Assembly (NCBI GenBank): GCA_023213395.1
Contig: CM041465.1
Span: forward strand, 41,113,741 to 41,177,740
DNA from: Cycas panzhihuaensis
Taxonomy: Eukaryota > Cycadophyta
DNA length: 64,000 bases
Direction: 5' to 3'
Shown: in pieces, positions 11,301 through 23,234 of the stretch
Position numbering within the stretch: the stretch's first letter is position 1
Layout of the letters: every line of letters starts with the position of its first letter
Translations under genes and position numbers: made by a program
Notes under the pieces: generated by a model
Told to the model about the DNA's origin: nothing
Databases searched by the model: none
Seen by the model: only the letters and a program-made list of their open reading frames with translations

Positions 11301-12420
11301 AGCAATATGATTATTCTAAAATTTGGTGGATCTAACTTCTTGAATTAGAGTAGGAGGACGAGACCCATCCTCATCACTAAAGACATATGGGATATTGTAA
11401 GGATAGGATACATGGAACTAAGATAAAACACAACCAATCCAAAGAAGTTAACATATAAGGAAAATGTAAAGAAGGATAATAAGGCCCTTGCATTAATCTT
11501 TTTTGCCCTATAGGATTACATATTTTCTAAGATAAGTAAGGTGACTAAATCTAAGGAAGCTTGGGATACCTTACAACTAATTTATGAAGGGGCAGCACCA
11601 TCCAAGCTACAAACTTTAAGAAGCAAATTTGGAAACATAAGAACGATGCCTAATGACTCAGTTACAGAATTCATGACCAAGGTTTAAGACCTTATTAATT
11701 AGATGAGATCCCTTGGAGAAATATTAACTAAATAAAGGGTTATTGAGAGAGTTTTAAGATGTGTTAGTGAAGTAAAAATTTTTAAAATGGTGGCAACCAG
11801 TATAGAGGTATCAAAGGATTTGAGTACCCTAAAAACTGAACAACTAAGTGCCATGCTAATGGTAGTGGAGAAGAAAAAGAATACAAGTGAGTCACTTAAG
11901 CATACATTTGCAACCAAGGCTAGGGTTAATTCAAACTCACAAGCTAGAGCCTTGAAATCTAGGATTAAATGCCAAAGGGAAGAGAAATACATCTTAGACA
12001 GGAAATATGTCAAGAAAAATAAGCAAGATATCAAGCTTCACATCAAAGAAATTAAGGAGTAAACCAAAGGGATCCTAACCATAACCAATATCAAAGTCAA
12101 GAAAGGAATCATGGGGTAAACCAATGTTGCTATAATTATCAAGGCCATATGAACTCTTAAGGAACCAACTTCAACCATCGCAACCATAGATAAAGGGATA
12201 ACCAAATGCCATATTTGGAAAGAGGAAGGCCATCCAATATTGATAGAACTAATCCTCATAGCAGAAGTCTTAGTTATGGGAGAAGGGATTCAATTCACTA
12301 CTCATTTTGTAATAGAGTTGGTCACATAGAAGATAAATATTTTACTAAGAATAGTCCACCCACTAGGGGAAGTGCCAACATAGTTGTTGAAATAAGGGAG
12401 AACTATTAACTATTCTTATC
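11301..12420 (+). pseudogene. Element C gag remnant
   Basis: It starts around the KFGGSNF block near 11320. 11550-11700 reads AWDTLQLIYEGAAPSKLQTL followed by SVTEFMTKV, the copia UBN2 gag core. The zinc knuckle near 12290-12345 reads HYSFCNRVGHIEDKYF: its His and one Cys remain, but the first and last Cys have become Tyr (TGT to TAT). Stops lie at expected Trp and Gln codons. Confidence 0.8.
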
Positions 12421-12439
12421 TAGTTTTATTGCTTATGAG

Positions 12440-12800
12440 GAAGAAGATGACTATTGGTATATTGATTCCAATTGTTCCACCCATATGACCCATAAACAAG
12501 ATATATTTCAAACTATAAATAGAATTACAAAAGAGTCTATTATATTTGGAGATGACACCTCTCATAACTCTATTAGAAGAGGTAATATCTTCCTAAAGAT
12601 AGGAGCAAGTGAATATTGATATCTTGATAATGTACTCTATGTTCCAACCTTGAAAAAGAATCTTTTATCAATAGGACAGATGATGAGTTAAGATTACAAA
12701 GTCATATTTGACAATGGAAAATGTACCATTAAGGATAAAAGAAAGAATAAGGTAGTTGTGGCTAAAGGTAAAATGACTAAAGATAGACTCCTCAAGTTAG
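12440..12800 (+). pseudogene. Element C protease remnant
   Basis: The site reads YIDSNCSTHMTHK near 12458-12495, that is Asp-Ser-Asn in place of Asp-Ser-Gly. Further on come IRRGNIFLKIGASEY, a stop, LDNVLYVPTLKKNLLSIGQM, the usual copia protease tail. The aspartate is kept but the motif glycine is not. Confidence 0.75.
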
Positions 12801-13703
12801 TTCTCACCCCTTCAAATAACTATGCTTTAAGAACTATAGTCAAACTTGACAGTTATATGTGGCATAAGAGATTTAGTCACTTAAATTATAACAATTTAGT
12901 ACTCATGAAGAAAATAAACATGGTTAATGGGTTACCTCATATTAAAGTGAACACAGATATTTGTGAATGGTGTCTCCTAGGAAAACAACATAAAGAAAGT
13001 TTTCCAAATGGTAGCTATACAACAAAAGGACCACTCCATCTAGTCTATATAGATCTTTGTGGTCCCATGGATATTTCTTCACTAGTAGGTGCTAATATTT
13101 CCTCATATTCATTTATGACTATATAAGGAAAACTTAGATGTACTTCTTGAAGTTTAATTTAGATGTATTCCAACACTTTTGTTGATTTTAAAACCTTTGT
13201 AGAGAGGTAAAGTGGACATAAGATACTCTCCCTAAGATTAGATAATGGGGTAGAGTTTATCTCAAATGAGTTTAAGGCCTATTGTACACACCATGGCACT
13301 AGGAAACAACTCACAAATCCTTATACCCCTCAACAAAATGGGGTGGCTAAAAGAAAGAATCGTACCATAGTTAAAATGGTTAAGTGCATGTTGAAAGATA
13401 AAGGGTTGGGACATGAATTCTAGGTAGAGGATGTCCACATAACTATTTATTTACTCAATAGGTGTATTACCAAGGCCCTTAGGTGGATGACACCTAAGGA
13501 AGCATGGACTAGATATAAACCTAGTATCCACCATTTAAGAGTTTTTAGTTGCCTCGCTTACATCCATGTCCCTAAATAAAAGAGGACTCTAAGTTTTATG
13601 ATAAAAGTATCAAATGTATGTTTATTGGCTATAATGATGATTCCAAATCTTATAAAGCATATGATCCCAAATCATAAAAAGTCATGGTAAGTAGGGATGT
13701 TAT
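12801..13703 (+). pseudogene. Element C GAG-pre-integrase and integrase remnant
   Basis: 12855-13126 contains MWHKRFSHLNY, CEWCLLGKQHKESF and LVYIDLCGPM; 13230-13380 contains LDNGVEF and TPQQNGVAKRKNRTI, so the glutamate of the usual NGVAE is Lys. 13425-13570 has the downstream blocks HLRVFSCLAYIHVP. The frame then stops at the element D insertion, just after SRDVI, a standard block between integrase and RT that resumes at 21390. Confidence 0.85.
13699..13703. other. Target-site duplication of element D, left copy
   Basis: GTTAT here and again at 21390-21394, exactly flanking the element D LTRs. Removing D and one copy restores a continuous element C frame. Confidence 0.9.
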
Positions 13704-14015
13704 TAAAGGAAGGATGGATCTAGGAGATAAATCACTCACATGCATATAATGGCAATGGAGAATGAAAAAGAAGATGAAATAATATATGAGAGCAAGCTTG
13801 GAGGTAAAAATGAATAATGACTCCCTCCTTGAGATTTCACCTTTTATTATTGAGGGTGAGCATTAGGGTTAGGATTTTCCCGCCTAATGACATGAACCTG
13901 AAATTACATCTAAATGCATATAAAGTACATTTCATTAAGAGACTAATGCTAATAATATATCTTAAGGTCACATAATTAATCTACACAAATGACCTTGATA
14001 CATTAACCTCGTTCA
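13704..14015 (-). repeat. Element D 3' LTR
   Basis: 312 bp, TAAAGGAAGG...GTTCA on the plus strand; the partner LTR shows that the ends were TG and CA. Differences from 21078-21389 are scattered substitutions, many of them C/T or G/A, with no large indels. Confidence 0.95.
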
Positions 14016-14027
14016 ATCTCCCCCTTA
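14016..14027 (-). other. Element D polypurine tract
   Basis: On the minus strand AAGGGGGAGAT directly precedes the LTR, as needed to prime plus-strand synthesis. Confidence 0.8.
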
Positions 14028-14589
14028 ATGGTGGAAGGCCATTTTCAGAAAATCTATTCTATGAGGTCTTCATTTAAGCCTCATTATTACATTGAAATTC
14101 TAAATGACACTTTTGTGGGAAAACCCTCATGGGGAATAAAAACCCATAAACTTTCTAAGATTTATAGTCCCTTTTATAAATCAAAATGGCTAAAGTAGCT
14201 CTTTGATGTAGCATGATAGCCAAGTAGCTTAAATGTGTAGCTTAATCTGCTAAGACTTCATATACTGTTTGGTCATCCCCTATGCCCTTTTAGGTTTTCA
14301 CAGGTTCTGATTTTCTAAAATAAGTACAACCTTTATCCTTTTGTGTCCACATGGGGTTTTCACAAAGAGGATGGAGCAGAGACTTGCTCTTATTCTTCCG
14401 TGACCATAAGGGGCTTTCATGAAGAGATAGAGTATGATGATCCTATTGCCATCTTCTTTGATCAATCAAAGATGGAGGTCCTAAGGCCGATCTGCCTTCG
14501 GAACTGTTTAAACTTCACCTTTTGCAATGATTTGGTGAAAATATCAGCCACTTGATCTGCTGTGGGACAATAATCTAATTAAATTGTAC
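14028..14589 (-). other. Element D 3' untranslated region
   Basis: Non-coding sequence between pol and the polypurine tract. It carries the family's short repeat units (around 14280-14440) that match element A 3491-3720 in reverse complement. Confidence 0.6.
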
Positions 14590-15060
14590 TGTCATGAACA
14601 AGTTCCCTAATCCTGTGGACTTTCATACTTATATATTTGGTATAATCGTGAAATACAGGATTTTTCGCCATGCAAATTGCTGATTAATTATCCACATGAA
14701 GACTCGTAGGACTTGTTTAGGTGATATTCAATGTTTCCAATAATTTTCTCAGCCATATCACCTCTTTACTAGTCTTAGAAGTAGTAATATATTCATCTTT
14801 GGCAATTAAATCTATAACTAACTTATGACGTCTGGATCTCCGTGATATTGGTGTTGTTCCAAGAAACATTACATACCCAAACGTAGATCTTTCCGTATCT
14901 TTATATCCTGCAAAGTCTAAGTCTATGTATGTAGAAAGCTTGAAGTCTGAATTAGGTTCATACAACAGACCATATTTGTTGGTCATCTTAAGGTATCTCA
15001 ACACTCGCATTGCTGGCTGCCAATGATTCTATTTAGGATTTATCATGTACCGAGCAAGAA
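14590..15060 (-). pseudogene. Element D RNase H
   Basis: The minus-strand frame 15010-14717 contains MRVLRYLKMTNKYGLLYEP, IDLDFAGYKDTERSTFGYV and TSKTSKEVIWLRKLLETLN, the copia RNase H. It continues past VDN into a stop at the expected Gln, then blocks ending QVADIFTKSLQ near 14535. The stop after VDN is shared with element A. Confidence 0.9.
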
Positions 15061-16020
15061 TGCCAATAGAGTATATAATATCTGGCCTTGTATTGGTAGT
15101 GTAGATGAGACTACCTACAAGTTTCCTATAGAGTGTTGCATCTGCCTCCCTAGTGTCATCTTCAGTTGAGAGTTTGATGTTAGGATCCATAGGTAACATC
15201 ACAGGTTGAGCATCTTCTAACTGAAACTTGGTTAGAAGATCATTGATGTATTTTTCTTGGGAGAGGAAAAATTTTCCATTCTTTTGTGTTACTTCAATTC
15301 CCAAGTAATATTTCATCAAACTAAGGTTAGACAATTCAAATGTTTTGCCAAGGTCCTTTATCAGCTGGCTTATTGCCTATTCACTATTACCCGTTACTAG
15401 CATGTCATCCGCAAAGATTATGCGATAAGTGATTTTATCCTTATGGCACTTGATGAACAACATTACATCAATATCTTGATAGTCACAAACCTCATATCCA
15501 AGTTGCCTCATCCTTTCAGACAACTTGGCAAACCAAGTGTGAGGGGCTTATTTAAGGCCACATAAGGACTTTCTGAGCCTGTAAATCTTATGCTCTTGAC
15601 CTTCGATCTCATATCCTTCTGGCTGAGCCATGTAAATTTCTTCTTCAAGATTTCCATTGAGAAACATGGTCTTAATATCGAGTTGGTGGATTTTCCAACC
15701 CTACTAAGCAGCCAAGGCCACAAGAGTTCTAATTGTAGGCCACTTGGTTGTAGGTGCAAAGACTTTAATATAGTTAATGCCTTCCCTTTGTGTAAATCCT
15801 TTAACTACCAACCTCGCCTTATGTTTTTCAAGGGTGTTATCTAATCTATATTTATTTTTTAACACCCATTTATTTTGAACTACCATTCTGCATGTGGTAG
15901 ATCAACGAGCTCCTATGTATCGTTCTTGATAAGAGATTGGTACTCTTCGTTCATGGTGTTTCTTCAAGCTATATGTTTTATAGCTTCTTGGTACGTTAAG
16001 GGCTCTTCATTAAGAGTAAG
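15061..16020 (-). pseudogene. Element D reverse transcriptase (RVT_2)
   Basis: Reading leftwards: NKWVLKNKYRLD, RLVVKGFTQREGIN (15886-15780), a frameshift, the YGLK block near 15550 with a stop (SLCGLK-stop-AP) at the expected Gln, the catalytic IIFADDMLV near 15395-15425 with both Asp kept, then LSNLSLMKYYLGIEV and ATLYRKLVGSLIYTTNTRP (15334-15061). It is clearly recognisable but not translatable in one piece. Confidence 0.9.
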
Positions 16021-16780
16021 CTGCAATTCTGCTGGTTCAAGCTCAGTATAAGATGATTCCTACATCCTTGCTCTATGGGCACTTCAAGTGCTAGTTTTGC
16101 CCACCTCATCTGGTCGTATGTCCTTATTGAGCTAGCGGGCTTCTCGAGATCCTTGAGTTAGGAATGATGTCCTTATTTCCCCAACTTCTTAGTTCTCATC
16201 ATATTTATTAAAATGATTATTTTATGAGGAGGATGTTGATGTGCCTGAGGAAGATGGCCCTTCTACCACTATTTTGCCTTTGTCAATTAAAGGTGGAGAG
16301 GATGGTTCTTCTATAATGGCTTTGCCTTTGTCAACTCTGCTATCTTTAAAAGATGGTGCTGGATGTGCACTCATTAGTTCAGAGTCACAACTTGTATCCT
16401 CCAAGGCTCTATTGTCAGCTTCCAATATTTGGAGAAATTTATGTCTGTCCCCCCCCCAAAATTTTGGAATCTAAACATCATGCTTGATAACATTATTATA
16501 GTGGCGTGAGGGTACTATGGAGTCTAATTTAAGTAACTGATCCTTTGTCTCTGCAAAAATGACATCTCTGGTAATAATGATTTTTCATTGTGAAGGTATG
16601 CAAACCTTATACCCTTTCTTATCCATAGGGTATCCAACAAAGATGCCTTTAAGTGCCCTTGGATGGAGTTTATTTTGATCTGCATCCACAATATGGGCAT
16701 AGCATGTAGAGCCAAAAATTCTAAAGTAGTGAACAATGGGGGCTTGTCCTAACCACTTTTCATTAGGTGATTATACTTCC
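16021..16780 (-). pseudogene. Element D integrase tail and Ser/Pro-rich linker
   Basis: 16524-16736 gives the LHAMPILWMQIK and AYLHNEK blocks after the integrase core; 16222-16425 is the low-complexity linker with EEPSSPPLIDKGKIVVEG. Near 16449-16457 is a run of nine C on the plus strand, at the position of the T/G homopolymer of element A. Confidence 0.75.
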
Positions 16781-17250
16781 TTTGATGGGCTAATAACATT
16801 GATATAATAAACAACTGTCCAAATTGCTTCAGCCCATAGATAGGCAGGTATGTTTTTATATATTAACATAGCACGAGCCATATTCATGATTGTCCTATTC
16901 ATGCGCTTGACAACTCTATTTTGCTATGGGGTACTTACAACTGTTGTTTGATGCTTGATGCCATTGTCTCGAAGGTAGATTTCAAACTCATATGAGGTAT
17001 ATTCACCACCATTATCAGTTTGAAGACATTTGAGTTGATAACCTGACTCTTTTTTAGTGAGGGCTTTGAATTCCTTGAATATACAGAATACTTCATCTTT
17101 CTTGTGTAGAAAAGCTACCCATACTTTTCTAGTGAAATCATCAATGAAAGAGATGTAATATAGCTTTCCCTTTAGTGAAGGAATGGGCATTGGCCCGCAC
17201 AAATCAGAGTGTACCAATTGTAATGGATGGCTCAATTTCCACTGACTTTT
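16781..17250 (-). pseudogene. Element D integrase core
   Basis: The frame 17235-16924 is open and contains VHSDLCGPMPIPS, FIDDFTRKVWV and LQTDNGGEYTSYEF, giving the first two catalytic aspartates. The PQQNGVAE-type block with the glutamate falls beyond a stop near 16922 (CAA to TAG type change). The core is thus truncated before the third catalytic residue. Confidence 0.9.
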
Positions 17251-17259
17251 GGGAAAGGG

Positions 17260-17541
17260 TTATTGATGAGATTTGGCAATGATACAAGCTTCGCATTTAA
17301 AGGGCTTAGAGGAAAACTTTGGAAGGTTTGGAAGAGTATTAGAAAGATCTCTAAGTCTATCAATGTGAACATGACCCATACGAGAATGCCAAAGAGCTTC
17401 TAGTGACAATGTTGGATGGGTCAAGATGGAATTAAATGTAAATTCTTCATCAGTACAAGGGCTTTGGGTACAATGGGCTTCAGAAGATGGAGAGTCATTC
17501 AGTCGAAAGAGTTTGCTAGAGAGATGTCTAGTCAAAACCAC
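17260..17541 (-). pseudogene. Element D GAG-pre-integrase
   Basis: An open frame with LEALWHSRMGHVHIDRLRDL and KCEACIIAKSHQ: the His-His...Cys-Cys zinc-binding head of the integrase is intact here, with HSRMGHVH and CEACIIAK. It joins the integrase core after a stop near 17258. Confidence 0.85.
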
Positions 17542-17550
17542 CTGATTAGT

Positions 17551-17875
17551 TTAAGGGTGAATGACCTTAAGAGTCTGGTCATTCGTGGTTACACTCAAAT
17601 CAAATCCACGAGAAACAAGTGTGGATAAAGAGAGTAGGTTTTGTTTGAGATTGGGTATATATAAGACATCAAGCAATATAAAATCTTCTAAGCCTGGGAG
17701 TTTTAGGCGAATGTTGTCAATTCCTTCAATAGGTTGTTGTGATTTATCAACCATGTGAATAACTCCATGAATATTTGAGTCAAATGTTTGATGTAGACTA
17801 CGATTGCATATCATATGTTGAGTTGCTCTGTGTCCATGATCCACTGTCCATCGATTGAAGCCACACAATTGGCAA
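17551..17875 (-). pseudogene. Element D protease with a one-base deletion in the active site
   Basis: Near 17820-17850 the minus strand shows the QWIMDT block in one frame and the ATQHM block in the next: one base is missing inside the Asp-Thr-Gly triad, so translation shifts at the active site. The rest of the domain (17770-17551) is open, with LLDVLYIPNLKQNLLSLSTL. Compare element A, where the same triad is lost by substitutions. Confidence 0.8.
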
Positions 17876-18099
17876 TTCCAATAGGGCTTAGCATTGGTGA
17901 AGGGAATTCACAAGTGATATATCCATACTGAGCTTCAAAGTATCTCTTTGGTTGGTCAATAGCATTTGATACTGAAGATCTCTCAATTCTTTAAATGTAT
18001 GCTTGTACAAAACCTATACTACTAAAGGATTCTTCACAAGTTTCTTCAACATTCTGAGCTCTATGTTTTGGTTGGAACTTGGCCAACTTATAAGTGGCA

Positions 18100-19043
18100 G
18101 TTCTGCAATCTTTTGCTAAGTGTCATTTATGGTTATACTGATCACACGTAATAGTTCGATTACCAGTCCCTGAAGAAGTACTAGTTTGGCTTGACTGTCT
18201 CTCTCTTTGTTGAGGTAGCCCTTGGCCTTAAAACTGTCAAGGTTGTGATTAAGGGTTTGATTGACCTTGTAGATGATTTCCCATATTTTTTCTTCTTCCT
18301 CTTGCTTAGTTATTTTCTCTGCTATGAGAGGGACCTTGATTTTTTATATAGCAAACTTCTTCTTCTACCTCAAAGGCTGCATCTGGAAGAGAGTCAGAGG
18401 CTACAAAGTTTGTATCAAAGGTCTTATCAAATTTTATAAACTTCTCTACAAGTGCTTCGAAGTTGAGTGTCTTTAATGTTCCACTAGATTGAAGACTTCC
18501 AAGCAAGTTTTTATAATTAGGGACATGTAAACATGACTGGATCAAAAATGCCCAAGTGATGCATTGGGTCTTAAAGTCTTTGTCAATTACCTATTTGATT
18601 GGTTGAAGGAGATTTATTGTCTCATGAGCTCGTCCCTTCTGCATTTTTAATTTGTTCATTTTCAAAACAAGATGAACAAATTCTAAATCTAACTTTGTAT
18701 CAAAGTTCTTTTTAAGAACTTCTAGGACCTTCCAGGCTGTATCATGTTCCTCTTTGTTTATCAAGTTATGCAAGGAGTGATCAATGACCAACAAAATTCC
18801 TGCACGAATCTTTTCATCATCTATCTCCCATTGTAGTTTAGCTGCAACATCTGTAGGAGCTATTGGGGTAGATCCACTAGAAGTAGTTATTGTAGCTGTT
18901 GCTAGTATGTTGGGTATAGGCTACAAGTGGGGTCTCCAAAGGCCTCTATACTTTGCAACATTTTTAATTCTAGTGTACCATATATCCCAATTTTCTTTGC
19001 CTTTCAATATGCAGTTAATATTTTGATTAAATCGAGATGACAT
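18100..19043 (-). pseudogene. Element D gag
   Basis: A start at 19043 (MSSRFNQNI) is chosen over the upstream in-frame ATG because the copia gag head begins here, followed by LKGKENWDIWYTRIKNV. 18794-18591 has the UBN2 core (AWKVLEVLKKNFDTKLDLEF); 18545-18306 has HVPNYKNLLGSLQSSGTL. The zinc knuckle at 18117-18158 reads CDQYNHK-stop-HLAKDC: the second Cys is Tyr and a stop replaces the usual Gly. Further stops lie near 18918 and 18588. Confidence 0.85.
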
Positions 19044-21063
19044 GGTGATGATGAAGAAGTAGAAGAGATGATAGAAGTATGTGCCACTGAGACGTGTGGC
19101 TAGTACACCTAGTGCAGTAAGGATGTAGAAATAATTATTATGATGAGAAGCAAGCAATGATTAACTATTTTTTAACAATTATATAAAAAATAAATATAAG
19201 TAATGATGCAAGAATGAGACCTAATGTAGAGCTGGCAAAGAGTGGTGATGTGTCATGCCACTAACCTCTCACTTATGTCCAAATGTAGGTGAAGTTTTGA
19301 TGCCTAAGACTTCTAGTATACAATTAGGGCCTTCACCCATGATACCTGCACCTGCACTTGGTGATGAAATCCAAGTTACAATGGAGCCCAGGTACTCCCA
19401 GTCCTCACCCAGTTCACCAGTGAGCAACTATATACCTCCTTCGAAGAGTCAAACGGTACTGCATATCCCACGGCTATGACAGATATTGGACTGTGTTAAT
19501 TTTAATCTTGCATTAAGGTTTTCAATTTTCTCGAGTGGTTATCAGGATTATCCCTAATTGGAGGCTGTAGGTATGGCTAACCTGTCCCTTTACCACTATT
19601 ATGGTTAAGATCAGACTCAGTATGAAACTCATGCCTCTCTTAGGGCCTGGACTTTGGCCAACCTTGGTATATTTCAACCAAGGTGAGTATGCGCATAAGT
19701 CAAGAAATGGCAGTATAGATCATACGGATGAGATTCCTTTTAGGAATAGTGTAAGATGTTTCCGTATAACTGAAAATTGAAATAGAAACTCGCCAAATGT
19801 GCTTGCTTGCTTTTCGTGCTTGCTTTGTTGTTGTTGTTGCTTTTGTGATGCTTTGTTGTTGTTGCTGCTTTTGTGATACTTTATTGTTATTACTGCTTTT
19901 GTGATACTTTATTTTTGTTGTTGCTTTTGTAATGCTTTATGCTATGTATGCAAATAGAAAAGCGTGCTAGATTTAGCAGGGGAACCAGATGTTGCTTCCG
20001 ATCCAAGGTTTCCCTTGCTTTAGTACAATGTTTCCAAATATGATTTTGGAGGTTTTGATACAAAAGCCATAATGGGCTAAAAATTGGATCAACTTGCCAC
20101 TAAAATGATAATTTTTCTAAATCTATATGCATGTTATTTTTCCCTATTTTGTGTTTTTTTCATAAAATTTACAAATAATGATAAATGTATAAATTTTTAG
20201 AAATTACAAATATGAAGGTCTAAATGATAAAATATAAATTTATGATAGAAGGAAAAAGTGTTCATAATGTCGTTTCTGATAGATTTGTAAAGTCATATTT
20301 CAGAAAAGGCATAAAAACATTTCTGCCCAAAAAAACACCAAAGTAAAATCATGCCAGATCAACTGTCTCAGAATCTAGACTTCAATATGTTAAAAGTTAC
20401 ATTTTGACATGTACATTAACTTTACCTTATGGACCATCTATAAAATCTACCAAAAAAGTGCCTAAAATGCCCTTGCAAGGTCCTTTGTGGGGTTGAGTAA
20501 GTAAAATCAGCAACTGTGAGAAAATTGCATAGATCTCACTAACCAATGGATGAAATTTAATGATATTTATCTTAAAATGATACTAAGACATAAATTTACC
20601 AGATCCCTTAATAAAACTTTTAGATCTTCAGCTTATAATTGAAGGGTTTCATTAGGAAAAGTGCTTTAAATCACTTATCCACAAAATTTACCCTTCTTGT
20701 CATAGCTTAAACTCATTGTTTTAGGATAAATATGAAGTTTCTCCAAAAGACAAAAATGATTCTCTAGTGAAGATGACCTTGCATACCAAATTTCATCAAA
20801 TTCTGAGATGGTTGAATTTTTATGAAAATTTGGGCTTTAATGCTTCCGGGACTATTCCAGCAACTGAACGGCTTCAAAAACCTATATTATTCACCTATGA
20901 ATTTTTTCACATATGTAAAAATCAGTAACATGCAAAATATTATAATTTTAAGCTCTCAAAATATTAAAAAATAATGAATGCACTCTCAATACTTCATATT
21001 GAAGGTGAAGGAGAGGCAAAATGACTCCATGCAAGTGGAATGGAGTGAATATATCCTCTTCTA
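19044..21063 (-). other. Element D leader with a tandem repeat
   Basis: Non-coding, about 2 kb. 19320-19560 is shared with element B. 19800-19940 holds about four imperfect copies of a unit of roughly 32 bp made of gttgttgttg plus cttttgtgatgctt. The remainder has no reading frame longer than chance. Confidence 0.75.
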
Positions 21064-21075
21064 GCTCTAATACCA
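21064..21075 (-). other. Element D primer-binding site
   Basis: Minus strand TGGTATTAGAGC, one mismatch from the tRNA-iMet complement, two bases from the LTR. Confidence 0.85.
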
Positions 21076-21077
21076 CA

Positions 21078-21389
21078 TGAAGGAAGGATGGATCTAGGAG
21101 ATAAATCACTCACATGCACACAATGGCAATGGAGAATGAAAAAGAAGATGAAACAAGATATGGGAGCAAGCTTGGAGGTAAGAATGAATAATGACTCCTT
21201 CCTTGAGATTTCACCTTTTATTATTGAGGGTGAGTATTAGGGTTAGGATTTTTTCACCTAATGATATGAATCTAAAATTACATCTAAATATACATAAAGT
21301 ACATTTCATTAAGAGACTAATGCTAATAATATATCCTAAGGTCACATAATTAATCTACACAAATGACCTTGATACATTAACCTCTTTCA
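21078..21389 (-). repeat. Element D 5' LTR
   Basis: 312 bp, TGAAGGAAGG...CTCTTTCA on the plus strand, followed directly by the GTTAT duplication. As the 5' LTR it should hold the promoter, but I could not place a TATA box with confidence. Confidence 0.95.
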
Positions 21390-22540
21390 GTTATGTTCTA
21401 AGAAAATGATAGTTATCACATTGATTATAATCAAGATAAAGGAAAAGGTGTTATGATAAACCTTAATTCAACCACTAGGTCCATATATATTCCACCTAGG
21501 TAGGACTCAAGACAAAGTATGGATGTACCAAGTGGGGAGAGTACCTCTTCTCAACCTCCACCATAAAGATCTCCTAAATGGGTTTAAAAGAATCATAATA
21601 TAGATAATATTTTAGAAAATGACTATAATAAAAGATCCACTCATTCCCATATGGTGAACTTTGCCCTTATAAGTCATGTCACGGAGACTTATGAGCCTCT
21701 TACCTTTGAGGAGACTAACACACATGATGATTGGAGAAAATTCATGGAAGAGGAATATAATTCCATAATGAAGAATAATACATAGGAACTAGTTGACCTT
21801 CCTCCTAACAAAAAGGCTATTGGTACCAAATAGGTCTATAAGAACAAGTTTAGATTTAATGGATCAATTAATAAATATAAGGCTAGACTCATAGCAAAAC
21901 GATATACCTAAAGGGAAGGCATAGACTATAGTGAAACCTTTGCTCCTATTGAATGCGTGGAGACTGTCCACATGATGTTGAGTTTGGTTGCCTAAAAGGG
22001 ATGGGATGTTTACCAAATGGATGTTAAAAGTACATTTCTTAATGGGTATATTAAAGAATACATCTATGTCCATTAGCCCAAAGGTTTTAAAGTTATTGGG
22101 GAATAAGACAAAGTGTACAAATTAAAAAAGGTAATTTATGGACTCAAACAAGCACCCAGGGCATGGTACTCTCAGATCGATAAATATTTAAGAGACCAAG
22201 GATTTGAAAGAACCCACTCATATACAAATTTATACACTAAGATCAAAGGACATTCCATCTTGATAGTTGGACTTTATGTAGATGACCTTGTTTATATAGG
22301 AAATGACTCCCATCTTTCATAAAAATTTAAGGATAATATGTGTAAAGAATTTGAAATGACATATTTGGGCTTGGTGCATTAGTTATTTAGATTAGAAGTA
22401 TGGCAAGATGATGATGGCATTTTAATTTTCTAAAGAAAGTATACCTTCGACTTACTTCAAAAGTTCAAGATAAATGATTGCAAAGCCTTAGCAACACCTA
22501 CTGAAATTAGCATTAAATTATCTAAATCTAATGATTCTAC
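21390..22540 (+). pseudogene. Element C reverse transcriptase, continuing after D
   Basis: The frame resumes after the D target duplication. 21680-21800 has TFEETNTHDDWRKFMEEEY; then ARLIAKRYT-stop-REGIDYSETFAP, YQMDVKSTFLNGYIKEYIYV, a frame at 22113-22322 with KKVIYGLKQAPRAWYSQIDK, and the catalytic LYVDDLV at 22272-22292. Both Asp residues are present. At least six stops lie at expected Gln or Trp codons. Confidence 0.9.
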
Positions 22541-23220
22541 ACTAGTGGATCCCATTCTTTACAAATAATTGATTGGTAGCTTGATTTATCTAACATCAAT
22601 ACGACCTCGCATTATGCATGTGATCAGTATAGTTTCACGATTTATGCAATATCCCAAGTCCACTCATTTGTAAGTAGCTAAGAGAATCTTATGATACTTA
22701 AAGGGTATAATAAAATATAGGTTGTATTACAAATCTTGACCAAACTTTAAGTTGATGGGATATATAGACTCTAATTGGGTAGGAGATATTGATGATATAA
22801 AATCTACTTCAGGGTATGCATTTAGTTTAGGTTTAGTAGCCATTGCATGGAGCATAAAAAAATAGAATACGATTTCCCTATCTACAGTAGAAGCAAAGTA
22901 TAAAGCAACAGTTTTAGGGGCCCACAAAACAGTATGATTACGACGACTCCTCCAAGATCTTGAAATGGAATGGAATGGATCAACCAAGATTTGGTATAAT
23001 AATTAAAACACTATTTAGATGACTCTCAATCCAAATTTTCATGGAAGAACTAAGCATATCGAAACATAATATCACTTCATTTGGGAATTAGTCCAAGTAG
23101 GTTAAATCGAGTTGGTATATTATAGCATAGAAGACCAAATGGTAGATATTTTTATAAATCCATTGGGAAAAATTAAGTTCTATAAATTTAGAGATAAACT
23201 TGGTATTATATATAATGGAC
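22541..23220 (+). pseudogene. Element C RNase H and end of pol
   Basis: It reads LIGSLIYLTSIRP near 22570-22610, then YIDSNWVGDIDDIKSTSGYA (22760-22820), TISLSTVEAKYKATVLGAHK (22870-22930) and FHGRTKHIE near 23040, the usual end of copia pol. Stops replace expected Gln and Trp. It ends before the polypurine tract at 23222-23234. Confidence 0.85.
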
Positions 23221-23221
23221 A

Positions 23222-23234
23222 TTATGGGAGAGAA
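23222..23234 (+). other. Element C polypurine tract
   Basis: ttatgggagagaa directly before the TG of the 3' LTR. Confidence 0.7.

Larger units (their letters stand above)
13704..21389 (-). mobile_element. Element D: complete Ty1/copia element nested in C
   Basis: It is 7.7 kb long with two 312-bp LTRs, a perfect 5-bp target duplication, PBS, polypurine tract and all copia domains in order on the minus strand. It is the best preserved copia copy in the window, yet gag, protease, RT and RNase H each carry stops or frameshifts, so it cannot make its own proteins. It is younger than C, which it interrupts, and of the same family as A and B. Confidence 0.95.
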
